The notes under the pieces are model-generated. The model had not been told where the DNA came from, searched no databases, and saw only the letters and a list, made by a program, of their open reading frames with translations. A stretch of 64,000 bases of DNA from Cytospora piceicola (Eukaryota > Ascomycota > Sordariomycetes > Diaporthales > Cytosporaceae). Below, in pieces: positions 30,450 to 41,940 of this stretch. The translations under genes were made by a program, and so were the position numbers. The stretch's first letter is position 1; every line of letters starts with the position of its first letter. The stretch is taken from positions 248,001-312,000 of the forward strand of contig JALQBC010000008.1 in the NCBI GenBank assembly GCA_023375675.1. Direction: 5' to 3'.

Positions 30450-32360
30450 ATGAAGTCAGTCACCAACTCGGTGAAAGCGCTCGCCGTGGCTGGTGTTGCC
30501 GGTCTCGGAGCCATCCAGACAGTCGCAGCGGCTCCCTTCAACGACAACGCATTATTCGGTGAAGACCCTGTTGCGCCGCCACTGTCAAAGCGGGAGGTCA
30601 CATCTAGCGGCGATGCCCTCAACGGTCAGACATACGACTACGTTATTGTTGGCGGTGGCCTTGCCGGCCTTACTCTCGCCAACAGGCTATCCGCAAACAC
30701 CAGCGTTACCGTCGCTGTGATCGAGGCCGGTCCGGATATCTACGGTGCCGACCAGGAGAGGTTCCTCACCCCCGATGCAGTCCTCTACGATTCTTTCCTC
30801 AACACACAATACGACTGGCAATGGGTGACGTCTGCGCAGTCCGGTCTGAGTGGCCGGACTACCACCTGGCCCAGGGGTAAGGTCCTTGGAGGCAGTTCGT
30901 CGGTGAACAGCATGTACATGGTACGTGCTTCGCAACAGGAGTTCGACGCGTGGGGCTCGCTTATCGGTGCCCCCGATCAATGGGGCTGGGACAGCATGTT
31001 CGCGGCCATGAAGAAGTCGGAAGTCTTCCAGGAGCCCGCCGCGGATGTGAAGAGCATGGTCCCCAGTCTCCAGTACAACGCCGCCAGCCACGGAACTAGC
31101 GGCAACATCAAGACCGGCTGGCCTGCGGTGGAATATTCCATGGTCCAGCCCTTCTTCGACGCCGTTGCCGGCCTGGGCACCCCCGTCAACGCCGACCCCG
31201 ACTCCGGCGACTCCTGGGGTGCGTTCTTGGCCACTTCTGCTATCAACGCGGACACCTGGCAGAGGTCTAGCTCGCGGACCGGATACCTGGACCCCATCGA
31301 CACTGAGCGATCCAACTTGCACGTTCTCACTGGCCACCAGGTCACCAAGGTGCTCTTCGACACTACCAACGGCGTCACAGCGACTGGCGTGCAATATGCC
31401 ACCAACTCCAGCGCCACCGTGCACACTGTTAACGCCGCCCGCGAGGTCATCATCTCTGGCGGCACCATCAACTCGCCCCAAATCCTCCAGCTCAGCGGAA
31501 TCGGCGACACCCGCCTTCTCAAGTCCCTCGGCATCAAGCCCGTCGTCGACAACCCCAACGTCGGCCACAACGTCCAGGACCACCTGAGCGCGGCCCTCAT
31601 TTACCCCCTCAGCAACTCCGCCGCCGGACCCCCCTCCGCGGTCACTGGCGATGCTAAGACCGACTCATTCGTCCAGTCCGCCGTCGCCTACGTCAACATG
31701 ACCACCCTGGTGGGCAGCGAGACCGACTCCCTCCTGGCGACGCTCCGCGACAACGTGACGGCCGCCGTCAACGGGTACAACGCGCCCGACACCGCCAAGG
31801 CTGGGTACAAGGCCACCTACCTGAGCCAAGTCAACAACGTCTTCGCCTCGCCGGTGGGCCTGGTCGAGATCCTGTTCGCCGACATCTACGGCTCCATCAA
31901 CATCCAGGTCGCCCTGCAGCAGCCCCTGTCCCGCGGCTCCGTCCTGATCAACAGCGCCGACCCCTTCAACGGCCCCACCATCGACCCGAACTACCTCTCC
32001 CAGGACATCGACATGCGCCTGCTGCGCGAGGGCCACAAGCTCGCCCGCAAGATCGGCTCCGCCATGTCGGGCACGCTGGGGGCCGAGACCCAGCCCGGCT
32101 CGTCCGTGTCGGACGACGCGTCCTGGGACGCGTGGATCCGCCAGAACGCCGGCACCGAGTACCACCCCTCGTCCTCGTGCTCCATGCTGCCGCGCGACCA
32201 GGGCGGCGTCGTCGACGCCAACCTGCTGGTGTACGGAACCACCAACCTGCGGGTCATCGACGCCAGTATCGCGCCCACGGCCGTGTCTGCGCACCTGATG
32301 ACTGCCACGTACGGTATCGCCGAGATTGGTGCTCAGATCATCCAGGCTGCTTACGCTTAA
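30450..32360 (+). CDS. Secreted GMC oxidoreductase (AA3_2-like, FAD-dependent)
   Basis: An intronless 636-aa protein. Residues 1-28 form a signal peptide (hydrophobic AVAGVAGLGAIQTVAAA, likely cleavage after Ala28). A dibasic Lys47-Arg48 just before the mature domain suggests Kex2 propeptide removal. The FAD dinucleotide-binding motif VGGGLAG is at 67-73. GMC signature 1 is GKVLGGSSSVN near 148-158 and signature 2 is SGGTINSPQILQLSGIG near 338-354. The catalytic pair is His572 (EYHPSSSCSM) and His615 (SAHLMTATYG), 43 residues apart, exactly the spacing of glucose oxidase His516/His559. Such enzymes oxidise alcohols or sugars outside the cell and reduce O2 or quinones. Aryl-alcohol oxidase, glucose dehydrogenase and related activities cannot be distinguished from sequence alone. 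The gene stands alone, with no obvious pathway partner nearby. Confidence 0.92.
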   Translation: MKSVTNSVKALAVAGVAGLGAIQTVAAAPFNDNALFGEDPVAPPLSKREVTSSGDALNGQTYDYVIVGGGLAGLTLANRLSANTSVTVAVIEAGPDIYGADQERFLTPDAVLYDSFLNTQYDWQWVTSAQSGLSGRTTTWPRGKVLGGSSSVNSMYMVRASQQEFDAWGSLIGAPDQWGWDSMFAAMKKSEVFQEPAADVKSMVPSLQYNAASHGTSGNIKTGWPAVEYSMVQPFFDAVAGLGTPVNADPDSGDSWGAFLATSAINADTWQRSSSRTGYLDPIDTERSNLHVLTGHQVTKVLFDTTNGVTATGVQYATNSSATVHTVNAAREVIISGGTINSPQILQLSGIGDTRLLKSLGIKPVVDNPNVGHNVQDHLSAALIYPLSNSAAGPPSAVTGDAKTDSFVQSAVAYVNMTTLVGSETDSLLATLRDNVTAAVNGYNAPDTAKAGYKATYLSQVNNVFASPVGLVEILFADIYGSINIQVALQQPLSRGSVLINSADPFNGPTIDPNYLSQDIDMRLLREGHKLARKIGSAMSGTLGAETQPGSSVSDDASWDAWIRQNAGTEYHPSSSCSMLPRDQGGVVDANLLVYGTTNLRVIDASIAPTAVSAHLMTATYGIAEIGAQIIQAAYA

Positions 32361-33651
32361 GCGGTTGCTTGGATGCGAGGGTGGACCTCCTGCGCGGGGA
32401 GGCGATGAGAAGTTCTTGTTTCTTGACAGCCAATCTGATGGCTGTTGTTGTTGGCTCTGCCCCTTGCAACCGGACCGGTCAACGATCGGGACAGTTTTTG
32501 CGCAAGGGGGGCATGAACAGCGTTGTTTTCTTTTCTTCGCAACTGGCATGCTTGGGATACGCATTTCTCAAGGGGGTTATCTGGTGTTGCATGGGCGGTT
32601 TAGATTCAATTCAGCTCCGCATGAAATAATGTATGTATCATGATCAGGTTATGGGGGGGATTGGGCTGGGTAGGCCCGTCGATATGGTTTATACCACTTA
32701 AGGATTACATAGTACCAGATTTAGAAAGTTTATATTGTCTTCTCTTCAAACTTGCAAACCACATCTCTCCGTGACTGTTATACTTGGTTTTCTCTACGAA
32801 GCATGGAGTTCCGGGCATGGCACTAGCCCGGCCTCGAGATGCTCGACTGGGCATCTATCACAGTTCGGGGTCACTGCCCCGGATTTCAAGTCTTGTGATG
32901 TCTGATTGTAGAAACTCGGCCATTTCAGGGCACCTGTGGATCCACCTGGGCAGTCCCAGGCGTTTGTTCGTCTAATCCACTAGAGATAAATAGAGCGAGA
33001 CGCCGTCTGTATTCAGGTAGTGCCGGGTAGCGGCCGTTGTTTCCTCTGTTGGACGGCCAGACGATGAATGGCGCCGGGTATATGTACCTAAGTAAATATA
33101 ATTACCTAGGAACCTAGGTAGGTACCTAGGTATGTACATGGCCACAGACCCTGGGAAGCGTCTGAGCGAGGGACCATTCACTCCATACCGTCGTTCCTGC
33201 CCAAGTGATTGCTGGTCGTCCAGCGTGGTCATCGTGATAGTTGATCAACCCTTGCTGCGTCATCTACGATCCTGACTTTGTCTTCGTCCTTATCCTATTC
33301 TCAGCAATCTTTTCTGTCCTCTTCCGTCTCCTATAATCATCTGTATCCTATGCTCGCCCTGAGATTGCCCTCCAACTCCGTAACCGCGCCATCAGACCAC
33401 CCTTTTCCCATCTCGTAACCATCACTCCTTTGAGGCTCCTCATCAACGTCAACGTCAACGGACAACACCACGCAACACCTCCTAACATTATCAGAATTCT
33501 GTCACCTCTCGACAAGATCAACCGCCCTCAAGAAACGGACCCGCTCAGCTGAACCACGGTCTCATTGAAGGCAACCGAAGATTACTAGGGCAACAAAACC
33601 CCACCCCCGGGACTGCTACCGACTCGGGACGACACCTGCCTCAGTATAGCC
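32361..33651. other. Intergenic region with a CCTAGG palindrome cluster
   Basis: Bases 33085-33140 hold several overlapping ACCTAGG motifs including TACCTAGGTA at 33123. From about 33270 to 33640 the DNA is C/T-rich, resembling a long leader of the downstream membrane-protein gene. No coding frame is supported. Confidence 0.55.
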
Positions 33652-34971
33652 ATGAGCACGATTTGTCCCCTAGAAGCTCCAGACAAAACGCCGTCGAACA
33701 CCGGTGTGGCTGGCATTGGTGTAAGTTCCGTCATATGTCCCGGTCAGGTACCTTGTCGATTGATGTCAGAGGTGAATCTGGACGTGAACAAAGTGTACAT
33801 GTCTCATCTTACTCCAGGTAGCTTCCCATCAGGAAGTCGGAGTGATAGTCGGTCCAGCAACTCAATCCTGGTACCAGTTTTGGACTAACAAACCAACCTA
33901 GGTCATCCTCGGTTTCATCGTCCCCGCCGCCATCGCCATCATCCTATCATTGTCTCTTATTATACAGGAATCTTTCATTCAGAGCCACAGACTCGCCTTC
34001 GGGGTTATTGTGAGTAGTCCTCTTAGGCGTTTTTCCTGGTTACCAAGCTATTTCCGTAGCATTATGCTCGTGGGCCATATACCTGAGTCCGAAAGACATT
34101 TCAAGTTTGCTTTCGGAGACCGCTAACTCAACGTCAAAAGCGCCGGAAACTGCTCTATGGCCTAGCGGATCAGCAGATAATGTATGGCATCGGCATCCAA
34201 GCCGTAGGGCTCGTACAGATTGACATCCTAGTACCATACCACTTCTTCATCATATGGATGCTCTCCCTGCTCTCCATGGTCGTCCACAATTGCACGATGC
34301 TCGTCCTCGTGGCGTCGTTCCGCTCCGACAAGGTCCTCCGATGGTTGCGCCAGTGCTTAATTCTCACCAACTTCGTCCTCAGTTGTGTCTACGGAATCTT
34401 CATGCTTCGGGTAGTCTAGAAAGGCCTGGAAGACTCCACACTCCCGACCAGTTGCGCGTGGCAGATCCAAAGCAACACAGCCAGTAACATGACCAACAGC
34501 ATAGACCGCACTACAGCCAGCAACACAACCAGCATCACAGCCAGAAACACGGCTATCAATACAGCCAGTAAGACCGTACAATCGTTCATCGGAACTATTG
34601 CCGTGATTGCTGGGAACTGTGTCGTCTTCATCGCTTCTACATGGTACCTCCACGACCGGGGACAGCGCGGGTTCAAATGGGTTCAGCTGGTGGGCTGGCT
34701 CATGATGACGGCCATCGCGGTGGGGGCTACGGTCCGGTTGGTCATGGTGGCGCAGGCCTTCGGCGAGCCAACGACGAGTTTGTCGGATGAACAGGAGAAA
34801 ATTTGGTTCTTTTCCACCATTGTGAGCTTGTTAATGCTGGCGTCGCCGTTAGTTACGGCGCTGGAGATTTACCGGGGTGAGATTCAAGTGAACTCGATCG
34901 AAGACGTTGATGACAGTGATTACAGTGATGGGTATCGAAAGAAGGAACGAGTGTCAAGCAAAGCATCTTGA
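33652..34971 (+). CDS. Seven-helix fungal membrane protein with an in-frame TAG (intron or nonsense)
   Basis: Proposed exons are 33652-33720, 33902-34009, 34141-34410 and 34465-34971, giving 317 aa. Intron 1 is 181 nt (GTAAGT...CTAG, CTAAC branch). Intron 2 is 131 nt (GTGAGT...AAAG, CTAAC branch, unusual AAG acceptor). TM segments are FIVPAAIAIILSLSLII in exon 2, three in exon 3 (IGIQAVGLVQIDILV, IIWMLSLLSMVV, CLILTNFVLSCVYGIFML), and three in exon 4 (FIGTIAVIAGNCVVFIAS, LVGWLMMTAIAVGATVRLV, FFSTIVSLLMLASPLVT). A TAG at 34417-34419 is in frame between exons 3 and 4. Removing 34411-34464 (54 nt, GTAGTC...GCAG) bypasses it. However, the codons after the TAG (GLEDSTLPTSCAWQ) look like genuine coding sequence, so a nonsense mutation is also possible. 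The function is unknown; the layout is like orphan fungal 7TM proteins. Confidence 0.6.
34471..34568 (+). repeat. In-frame degenerate 12-bp minisatellite
   Basis: Perfect copies of ACAGCCAG start at 34477, 34513, 34537 and 34561. The distances of 36, 24 and 24 are all multiples of 12. The array encodes a Thr/Ser/Asn-rich stretch with a four-residue period (x-T-A-S, x-T-T-S) in the loop before the fifth predicted helix. Confidence 0.85.
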
Positions 34972-37048
34972 TGAGAGAAGAAAAACTGAAGAGAAAACGG
35001 GCGCATCTGTAGACGGCACCACGCAATGTCACGAGTCTGATACTCGGCGTCAATAAGTCTTCACAAGCTCGGAGCACTGGTTCACTTACACTTCACACGT
35101 ACATCATTATGAATAAGCCATTTTGAAACCTTGTTGCAGTGGAATAAAATACCTGCGCCTTACTAGAAAGCATTGTTCTCAAGGTGAAGGTCTTGCTGGC
35201 AAAGATGACAAGCTACCTAAATAAATACCGTTCTCTTGCGTTGCGGCACCCCTGCCAATGTTGAAAACAACCGAGAGCTACACAGCTTCGGCATGTCACT
35301 CGGAGAGTCGTTCAGGAAGGTGCCGGGATCGCCAGTTTGTCGCTATTCACATTGGATCAGCTTGTTACATCTCCAGGCGAGACCTCGATGACCACCTGTA
35401 GCTTGAAGATCGAACGAAAGACTATAGGCTAGCCGAAGTCAAGACTCGACAAACAACGAGAAGGGTTGCCTCACCTTGGGATGCTATACCTGGGAAGGAA
35501 GGGACTTCAGCGGGTGAAACTCTTATTCGCTTTTTCTGTTCTGATGGGCGTCCGCATGGAACCTTCATGCTGTTTGAAACCAGGTGGACGGAGATTGGGA
35601 CTTGTAATGGAGACAGCTGATAATCCAGACAGATTTACGTACACCACCAGCTGTTGGTCATGGTATTGGCAATTTCGCGACAATTACATATGAAGAGATA
35701 TGTTGATGATAACAAAAGATTGTGCATTCATTGGTTACGCGTACCGCACTACACGACTCTTAGATGGTTAGACATTGGTGTGTACAATTCAAATTCGACA
35801 GATCTGGCTTGAAACATACCGCCGTATATACCTCTGCCCGGCTGGCAGAGTTCAAGCTCACCAGTTTGTCCAAGACTTCAGCTGATGTATTTAGTCTTTC
35901 GTCCTTGCTATCGACAACCACGATTTAGTCGTGTCTTTAACACATTCCCTTGTACCCTAGGGTAACCTCCGCATGACAGATCTGGATGTTCATGGGTTTT
36001 TCTCTTGGCATTCTTTACTGCAGCAAGATCCTCCTTGATTCGCTCAAGTGATTCACTCAAGCTGAGATTCCCTCTCCCCTGCTTGAAGCCTTTTCCTGGC
36101 TCAGCTGGTCTCCGCTCTTCTGAACAGGCTAATCCAGGGGTTGACCAGATATATTCACTGATATGTACTGACCGGTGGCAAGAGGATGATTGGGTATAGT
36201 TCTGCGGGAAGCTGTGTAGTTGAGAGTTTTTATATTTCCTTTTGGCAGACAGTACACAGGTATGAATGAGCTCTGATATGTAGATATAGTGCAACGGGGA
36301 CAGCATCTGAAGGGTATATACTTTTGGCTCATCACGGGACTCTACATAGAAACCTTGACGGATGATGGAATCTTCGAAAGAGCCGCGGATAAGTTTTCTC
36401 TCCATGTCAAGGTTTGACTTATGTGTGAGTAACTATTTTTCTCTGCTACATCATAATTTGTACTGACCAATGAAACCTAGACTGCCCCGAGGGAACAAAT
36501 AACTATATGGCTTGCATGAATGCGACTTGACTTTGTAGTGGTGAGAGAAATCGCCGGGCTGTCAACTGTGCATACAAGAAAGCTCTCAATGTAGTAATCA
36601 TACTAGGAGAGTTATTTTCATAGCGTCAATAAAACCACTTAGACTGTTTACTTCTTTATCTCTTCTAGCTGTCTGGTTTCACTATTAGTATTCTTATCTA
36701 CCTAGGTTTGTTCGGTCCCGAAACGGCCAATTGTGATACTGCTGTGGTAGCAGTATCAAGAGGTTGCGGTTCATGGCCGCGGCTGGTGACCGCTTTCCGT
36801 TTTGAGGGTTCACCCCTGTAAACTCAGGGGGTTCAGCACTTACCCAGGTACCAAGGTACCTAGGTAGTCCCTAACGTCACTCTTCATTCTGCAGGGGTCT
36901 ATGGGTACCTTTTACCTGACATACAAAGCACTGGACTGCTATGTAATCCGTACAACGGACTGTATAGTACTGCTTGCACACGCATAACCTCCCTCCTCCC
37001 GCCTTGACAATCATTACCATGTGGCTGGGTCCTTGCTAGCTGTTCGCC
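34972..37048. other. Long intergenic region, low coding content, hairpins
   Basis: This spacer is AT-richer than its surroundings. A 165-codon minus-strand frame (36405-35908) has no recognisable domain and is not called as a gene. A perfect stem-loop lies at 36735-36757 and a second, CCCCTG/CAGGGG, at 36813-36830. TACCTAGGTA lies at 36857-36866 and TACCTAGGTT near 36699. The Trs130 promoter should lie at the right end. Confidence 0.55.
36735..36757. repeat. Perfect stem-loop, 9-bp stem
   Basis: GATACTGCT and AGCAGTATC flank a GTGGT loop. No U-run follows, so it is not a bacterial-type terminator. It lies about 290 bases before the Trs130 start codon. Confidence 0.85.
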
Positions 37049-40000
37049 ATGGAACAGTCCTTATCAACCTCCAAGGTGACAGGTAAACATACACCTCTGC
37101 TAGAATACTATCGTATTTGCGCCCGCATCCCGCAGCAGCTGACACGTGCCATCTGGATGCAGTCGAGTATTTCGACCCTCACGACATCTACAAGCTCCTC
37201 GCCCCAGGCCTTATTCCACGCCTGCCCCTGCGCAACCTCCACTGGCAATCCCACGCCGGGCCTCTACGATCCATCGAGACTCTCCACGTCGAGCTCATCG
37301 ACGCCCTCGCCGCCGCCAAGGCTCCCAGGCAGAGAGCCGTATCCGCAGCGCAACTTCCCCGACAGAGAGCAGCATCCTCAGCACAACACCCGGGCCCTGG
37401 TGGAAGTGGAAGCAGTGGTAGGGATGATGGCTTCCAGACTCAACCCCTCGGCGGTGGCAACCGAGCTGCTGGCGAGCTTGAAGGTGCCCTTCCAGCTAGG
37501 CCATACACCGCCGGTACGAGGCGTCATCAGATACCGGGTCTGCGCCAAACACCATACCTAAAAGTACTGCTCGTTCGATGCGATGACAACGACCAATACA
37601 AATCAAAAGTACGCTCCGAGGTACGCGACTGGATCAAGGAACATGCGCCGCCGCAACCGAGCCACAGCAACAAGAAGGAGTCGCACACTGCCGCTGAGAA
37701 CCACGACGCATGCGAGTGGCTCGTGATACACGTTGTGGTCCCCAACACCGTCGCGGCTACCCAACCTAGGACTACAAACAGCGGGAGTGGCAAGGGAGCA
37801 GACGGCAGCTCCGACTCATTGCCAGTAACCAAGAGTACCGGGTCTCTATGGAGCAAAACCACGACACCGTTGCTGGAAAAGCTGAGAAGCGACTTCACCA
37901 GCGCATCCAAGGGCAATGCGGACAGGATAACGCAGATCCGCATCGGTGTCAATGACGTCCCGTACGATATTCTGCCAAGGGTGGTCCCAGCCGTGCCGAC
38001 GGGGTACTCAGAGACCGAGGACGATGCAAAGGCCGCCTGGGCCGAACTCATCGACAGGTTCAAACGTCTCATTTTGTCGAGCTTCGACCTGAGAGTGACC
38101 CAGTACGAGGAGGATATCAAGGAGAAAGACGCCCAGAGGAGGCTGCCGGGCTGGAACTTTTGCACTTTCTTCATCCTGAAAGAGGGCTTAGCCAGGGGCT
38201 TCGAGAGCGTGGGACTGGTAGAGGATGCGCTGGTTGGATACGACGAGTTGAGTGTCGGTCTGGATTCTATAATACAGGAGCAGGCCGCCGTAGATTTCGC
38301 CGAGACTCACGGTGGCTCACTACTACCTTTCACCCCAGATCTTAGAAAGGTCGCGCAAAAGGCCATGGCAACCGCAAGCACCGGGATTTTGGAGTTCGAA
38401 GACGAAGAGACGGTCGATCTCCAGGTCAAGGAGCAGCAAGAACCTGTCGAGAAGTTTGACGACATTCCCATTTCGGTTATGAAGAAACCTTATCGGGATT
38501 TGATCCTCGCCAACAACGTGTCGATATTCGACTTCAGGTGCTACATATTCGCACGGCAGATCGCCTTGCTCCTCCGCTTGGGCAATGCCTGGTCCACGAG
38601 GGAGGAGCTTCTGCACAAGTTGAGGGAACAGCAAGAATCAGTGCTACACGGCGTTGCGCCGCGAGCACCGCCACCGACGCAAACGGACGAGTCTGAGAAT
38701 CTGTCTATGCTTGCCGAGATATGCAAGAGGACGCTCGAGTTCATTCCCGCTGTCTCACAAGTCATGCGGCGGGACCTCATCGCCGCGCTCATGGACCAGA
38801 AGAAGCTCGAGGCTGGCGGTGTTACACCAATACTGTCGATGCCGTACGGAAACCTTGTGGCAGAAGTGGCCGAGAATGTCGTCGCATCCTTCGCCTTCTC
38901 CATCGCACAACAAATCCTGGCACAGACATCCACGACAGGCTTGCCCGTTCCATCTACGACTACTTCTCCCACAACTGGCGAGGTCAACGAGCCCCAGTCC
39001 CGCGAATCGATATCAGAGCGCCCTTCGATGTTCCCAACGAGGACATCATCTCTTAGAATTTCAACCCTAGGCAACAGTCGGCTGCCGGCTCTTCCAAGTC
39101 CGAATTTCTTCCCAGGACCAGGCGACCGCAGGGCGAGTATGGCTGATATGCAGGATACCATCAACCAACAACATCACAAGGCAGGGCAAGAAGAACTGGC
39201 TGCTAGGAGAGCCGAGCTGTATGCCCTGTCACGAAACATCCTGGAGGAGTGTGGCAAGAAACGGGGCTGGAGTGATGGATGGTCATCTGCGCCAGAGATA
39301 GGAGAAACTGGGCTACAGAGCATGGAAGATATCGACCTCGATAACGACTTGCCACTCGCAACATCGGGACCAGCGGATAACAAGCTGACAAAACCCGACA
39401 CCGAGTATACGCTGGCGGGGTTGGACAACAAATTATTACGGACAGCGCTTGACAACAGAGAAGATTTCTACCGTTTATACGAGATGTTGACGGACAAGGC
39501 ATTGCGCCATTACACGGTCGCCAACCATACACACTCAGTCCTGGCGGCTATGTCGGACCTCGCCGTCATGAAGTATTACCTCGAAGACTATGCCGCGGCA
39601 GCATCATACTTCCTTCGGACGACGCCATTCTACGGTGAGAGTGGCTGGAGCCTACTGGAATTGTCCATGCTGGTCATGTACTCGAAGTGCTTGCGGGAAC
39701 TGAGGAAGAATGACGATTACGTTCGGGTCGTGTTGAAGCTTCTTTCGAAAGCAGCCAACTCAGAAAAGGAAAAGTTACAGGAGAAAAGCCATGTCAAACT
39801 TGGTCCAAAAGAGGATACTGAATATGCAGAGAGCGAAGCGTTCAAGGGGTTCCTCCCGGACTTCCTAGCTGCTGCTAGGTCCTTCGACAAGGAGGTCAAG
39901 CACTCGCTTCTGAACTTCTTCACAGATATTGAGCTCGAAGGCACTCCGGTTTACGATGACGGCCGGGACAGCTTTTGCTTGACTGTCAAGCTGCGAAGCG

Positions 40001-41940
40001 TGCTCGCTGATCCTCTGCCTGTTGACAAAGCCATGGTGCGGATAGTTGCTGCAGGTGGGTCTCGCGAGTTATGGCTGGAGCAAAATGACAAACTGCAGCT
40101 CAAGCCAGGGCGGAATAAGATCACACTGCGATGCAATTCAATGAGCCCGGGAATGTACGAGGTCGATCGGGTCCACCTTCACAGTGGACCGTTAAGGCTG
40201 AGTTTCGAGAGGAAGGCATTCCAGCCTTTTGACCATAATGCGGTCAATTTTAGGAATCCGTATGTCGTTCTGTATCAGCGCGCCGAGACACTGGACTTGC
40301 AGGTCGAGCCCGCGGCCGTTGTGCAGCTTGACCAGAATTCTGCTATGGACCTAGAGTTGACTACGGGCTGGAATGAGGTACAGACTTGCGAGATCCGCAT
40401 TCGTTCTGCAACGGGCGGCCTGCGGCTCCTCACCGCCGAGGCCAAGATTCTCGAAGGCGAGAAGCAGCAGCAACCCGTCTCACCAGAGCCCGGCCTCTTC
40501 TCTGTCTCATCCGTGGAAGCCGGGTCTTCAGTCAAGATACGTATCCCATTCACTACGGAGCAGGAAGTCCCCAGTGTCTCTGTCAAAGTGGAAGTCAAGT
40601 TTACCACCGAGAAGGGGACATTTACGCTGTCTAAGACACCATCTATATCACTGGCTCTGAAGCTCGGCGTCAACGTCCAGGACGTCTTCAAGCACACCGC
40701 CCTCTATTCACGCTTCACGGTGTCAAGTGCATCGCCAAGCCCTCTTCGTCTGTTCAAATCAGAACTCGTCGAGTCCGACACCTTCGAATCCCGCTTCGGC
40801 GTGCCACCCGCAAATCCCGTCGTCATCTTCCCTAAACAGCCCGCCAGTCTGCTTTACCAGATCAAGCGGAAGCCCGGGTCCAAAATCGGTCCTAATACTC
40901 AGAAGACCATGTATCTCGATCTATCGTACAGCGTGCTGCAGGATGAAATCACAGACAATATCCGTGGATCACTGACGTCCGCGCTGAAGGACGCAGACTT
41001 GTGGCAGTACAGCAAGCTTGTGATAGCCAGGGTGCTGGATCAAGTACGCACTGATTTGACGCCTTATGATCTCGAAAGGGCAGCGATGCTGGGAATGCTG
41101 CCGACCGGTTTCCTGGCGGAGGTAACGTGGCAGAAACAGTTCTACGGCCTCGGGACTTCGACCAAAGGCGAGGATGTTACGACCCTCCTAAGTGACTTCG
41201 TGCTCGGCTGGACGAAGAAGAACGCCAAGATCCCCGCCATGCGCGAGGTCGAGCCTTCACAACAGCAGTCTATCATCATTCCCGTCGACATACCGTCCAT
41301 CCCAGTAGTACACACAGCCGACATCCGACTGCAACGACCGATCCCGTCGCTCGTGCAGCCCACCGACGACTACGAGGCGCCGGTGGTCTGCGTGAACCAG
41401 CTCCTATCGGCGACGCTGCACCTCAAGTGGACGCGGGTGTGGGACACGGGGAAGCTCGACACGGGCGGCGGCGGGGGCAGTGGTGCCGCCGACGAGGCGG
41501 CCGGGGACGAGTTCACGTACGAGGTGTCGGCGCCGGGCGACACGTGGCTCGTGGGCGGGCGCAAGAAGGGCCACTTCGTGATCCCGGCGGCGCCGGCGCC
41601 GGGCGCCGAGGCGGAGCTGAGCTCGTCGCCCGTCAACGAGGCGGACATCCCGCTCATCCTGATACCGCTGCGGGAGGGGTACCTGCCGTACCCCAGCGTG
41701 GAGGTCCGGGAGGCGGCGCTCGAGAACGAGAACAGCGCGAGGAGGGACTCCTCCGCCGCGGGGCCGGGGTTCTTTGGCCACTGCGAGACGGACTACAGGA
41801 ACCTGGGGGAGACGGTGAGGGTCGTGGCGGACCGGGGCAGGGTGACCGTCTCCCTGGATGCTAGTGGGCTTGGGGGCGGGCCGCTCGTGCTCGAGAGCGA
41901 GAGGGTTCTTGGGAGGGAGCTGGGGAGGATTGTTGTTTAG
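37049..41940 (+). CDS. trs130: TRAPP II complex subunit Trs130/TRAPPC10, two exons
   Basis: Exons are 37049-37082 and 37163-41940, giving 1603 aa. The 80-nt intron has GTAAAC...GCAG ends and a CTGAC branch site. Splicing gives MEQSLSTSKVT-V-EYFDPHDIYKLL, matching the conserved start of fungal Trs130; the unspliced ATG at 37117 would give a poor N-terminus. The N-terminal half has the FDPHDIYKLLAPGLIPRLPL and RNLHWQSHAGPLRSIETLHV segments. The middle is helical (CRELRKNDDYVRVVLKLL-type repeats near 850-950). The C-terminal ~600 residues are beta-rich (LDLQVEPAAVVQL, KIRIPFTTEQEVPSVSVKV), as in TRAPPC10. TRAPP II is the exchange factor for Ypt31/32 (Rab11) at the trans-Golgi and is important for polarised growth. 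The last ~180 residues contain a GC-rich Gly/Ala insertion. Confidence 0.92.

Noticed and set aside
30687..31583. 298-codon minus-strand frame
   Set aside because: Antisense to the GMC oxidoreductase; no own features.
37117..37162. TRS130 start at the ATG at 37117
   Set aside because: It lies inside the intron of the spliced model; the 37049 start plus splicing restores the conserved KVT-V-EYFDPHD N-terminus.
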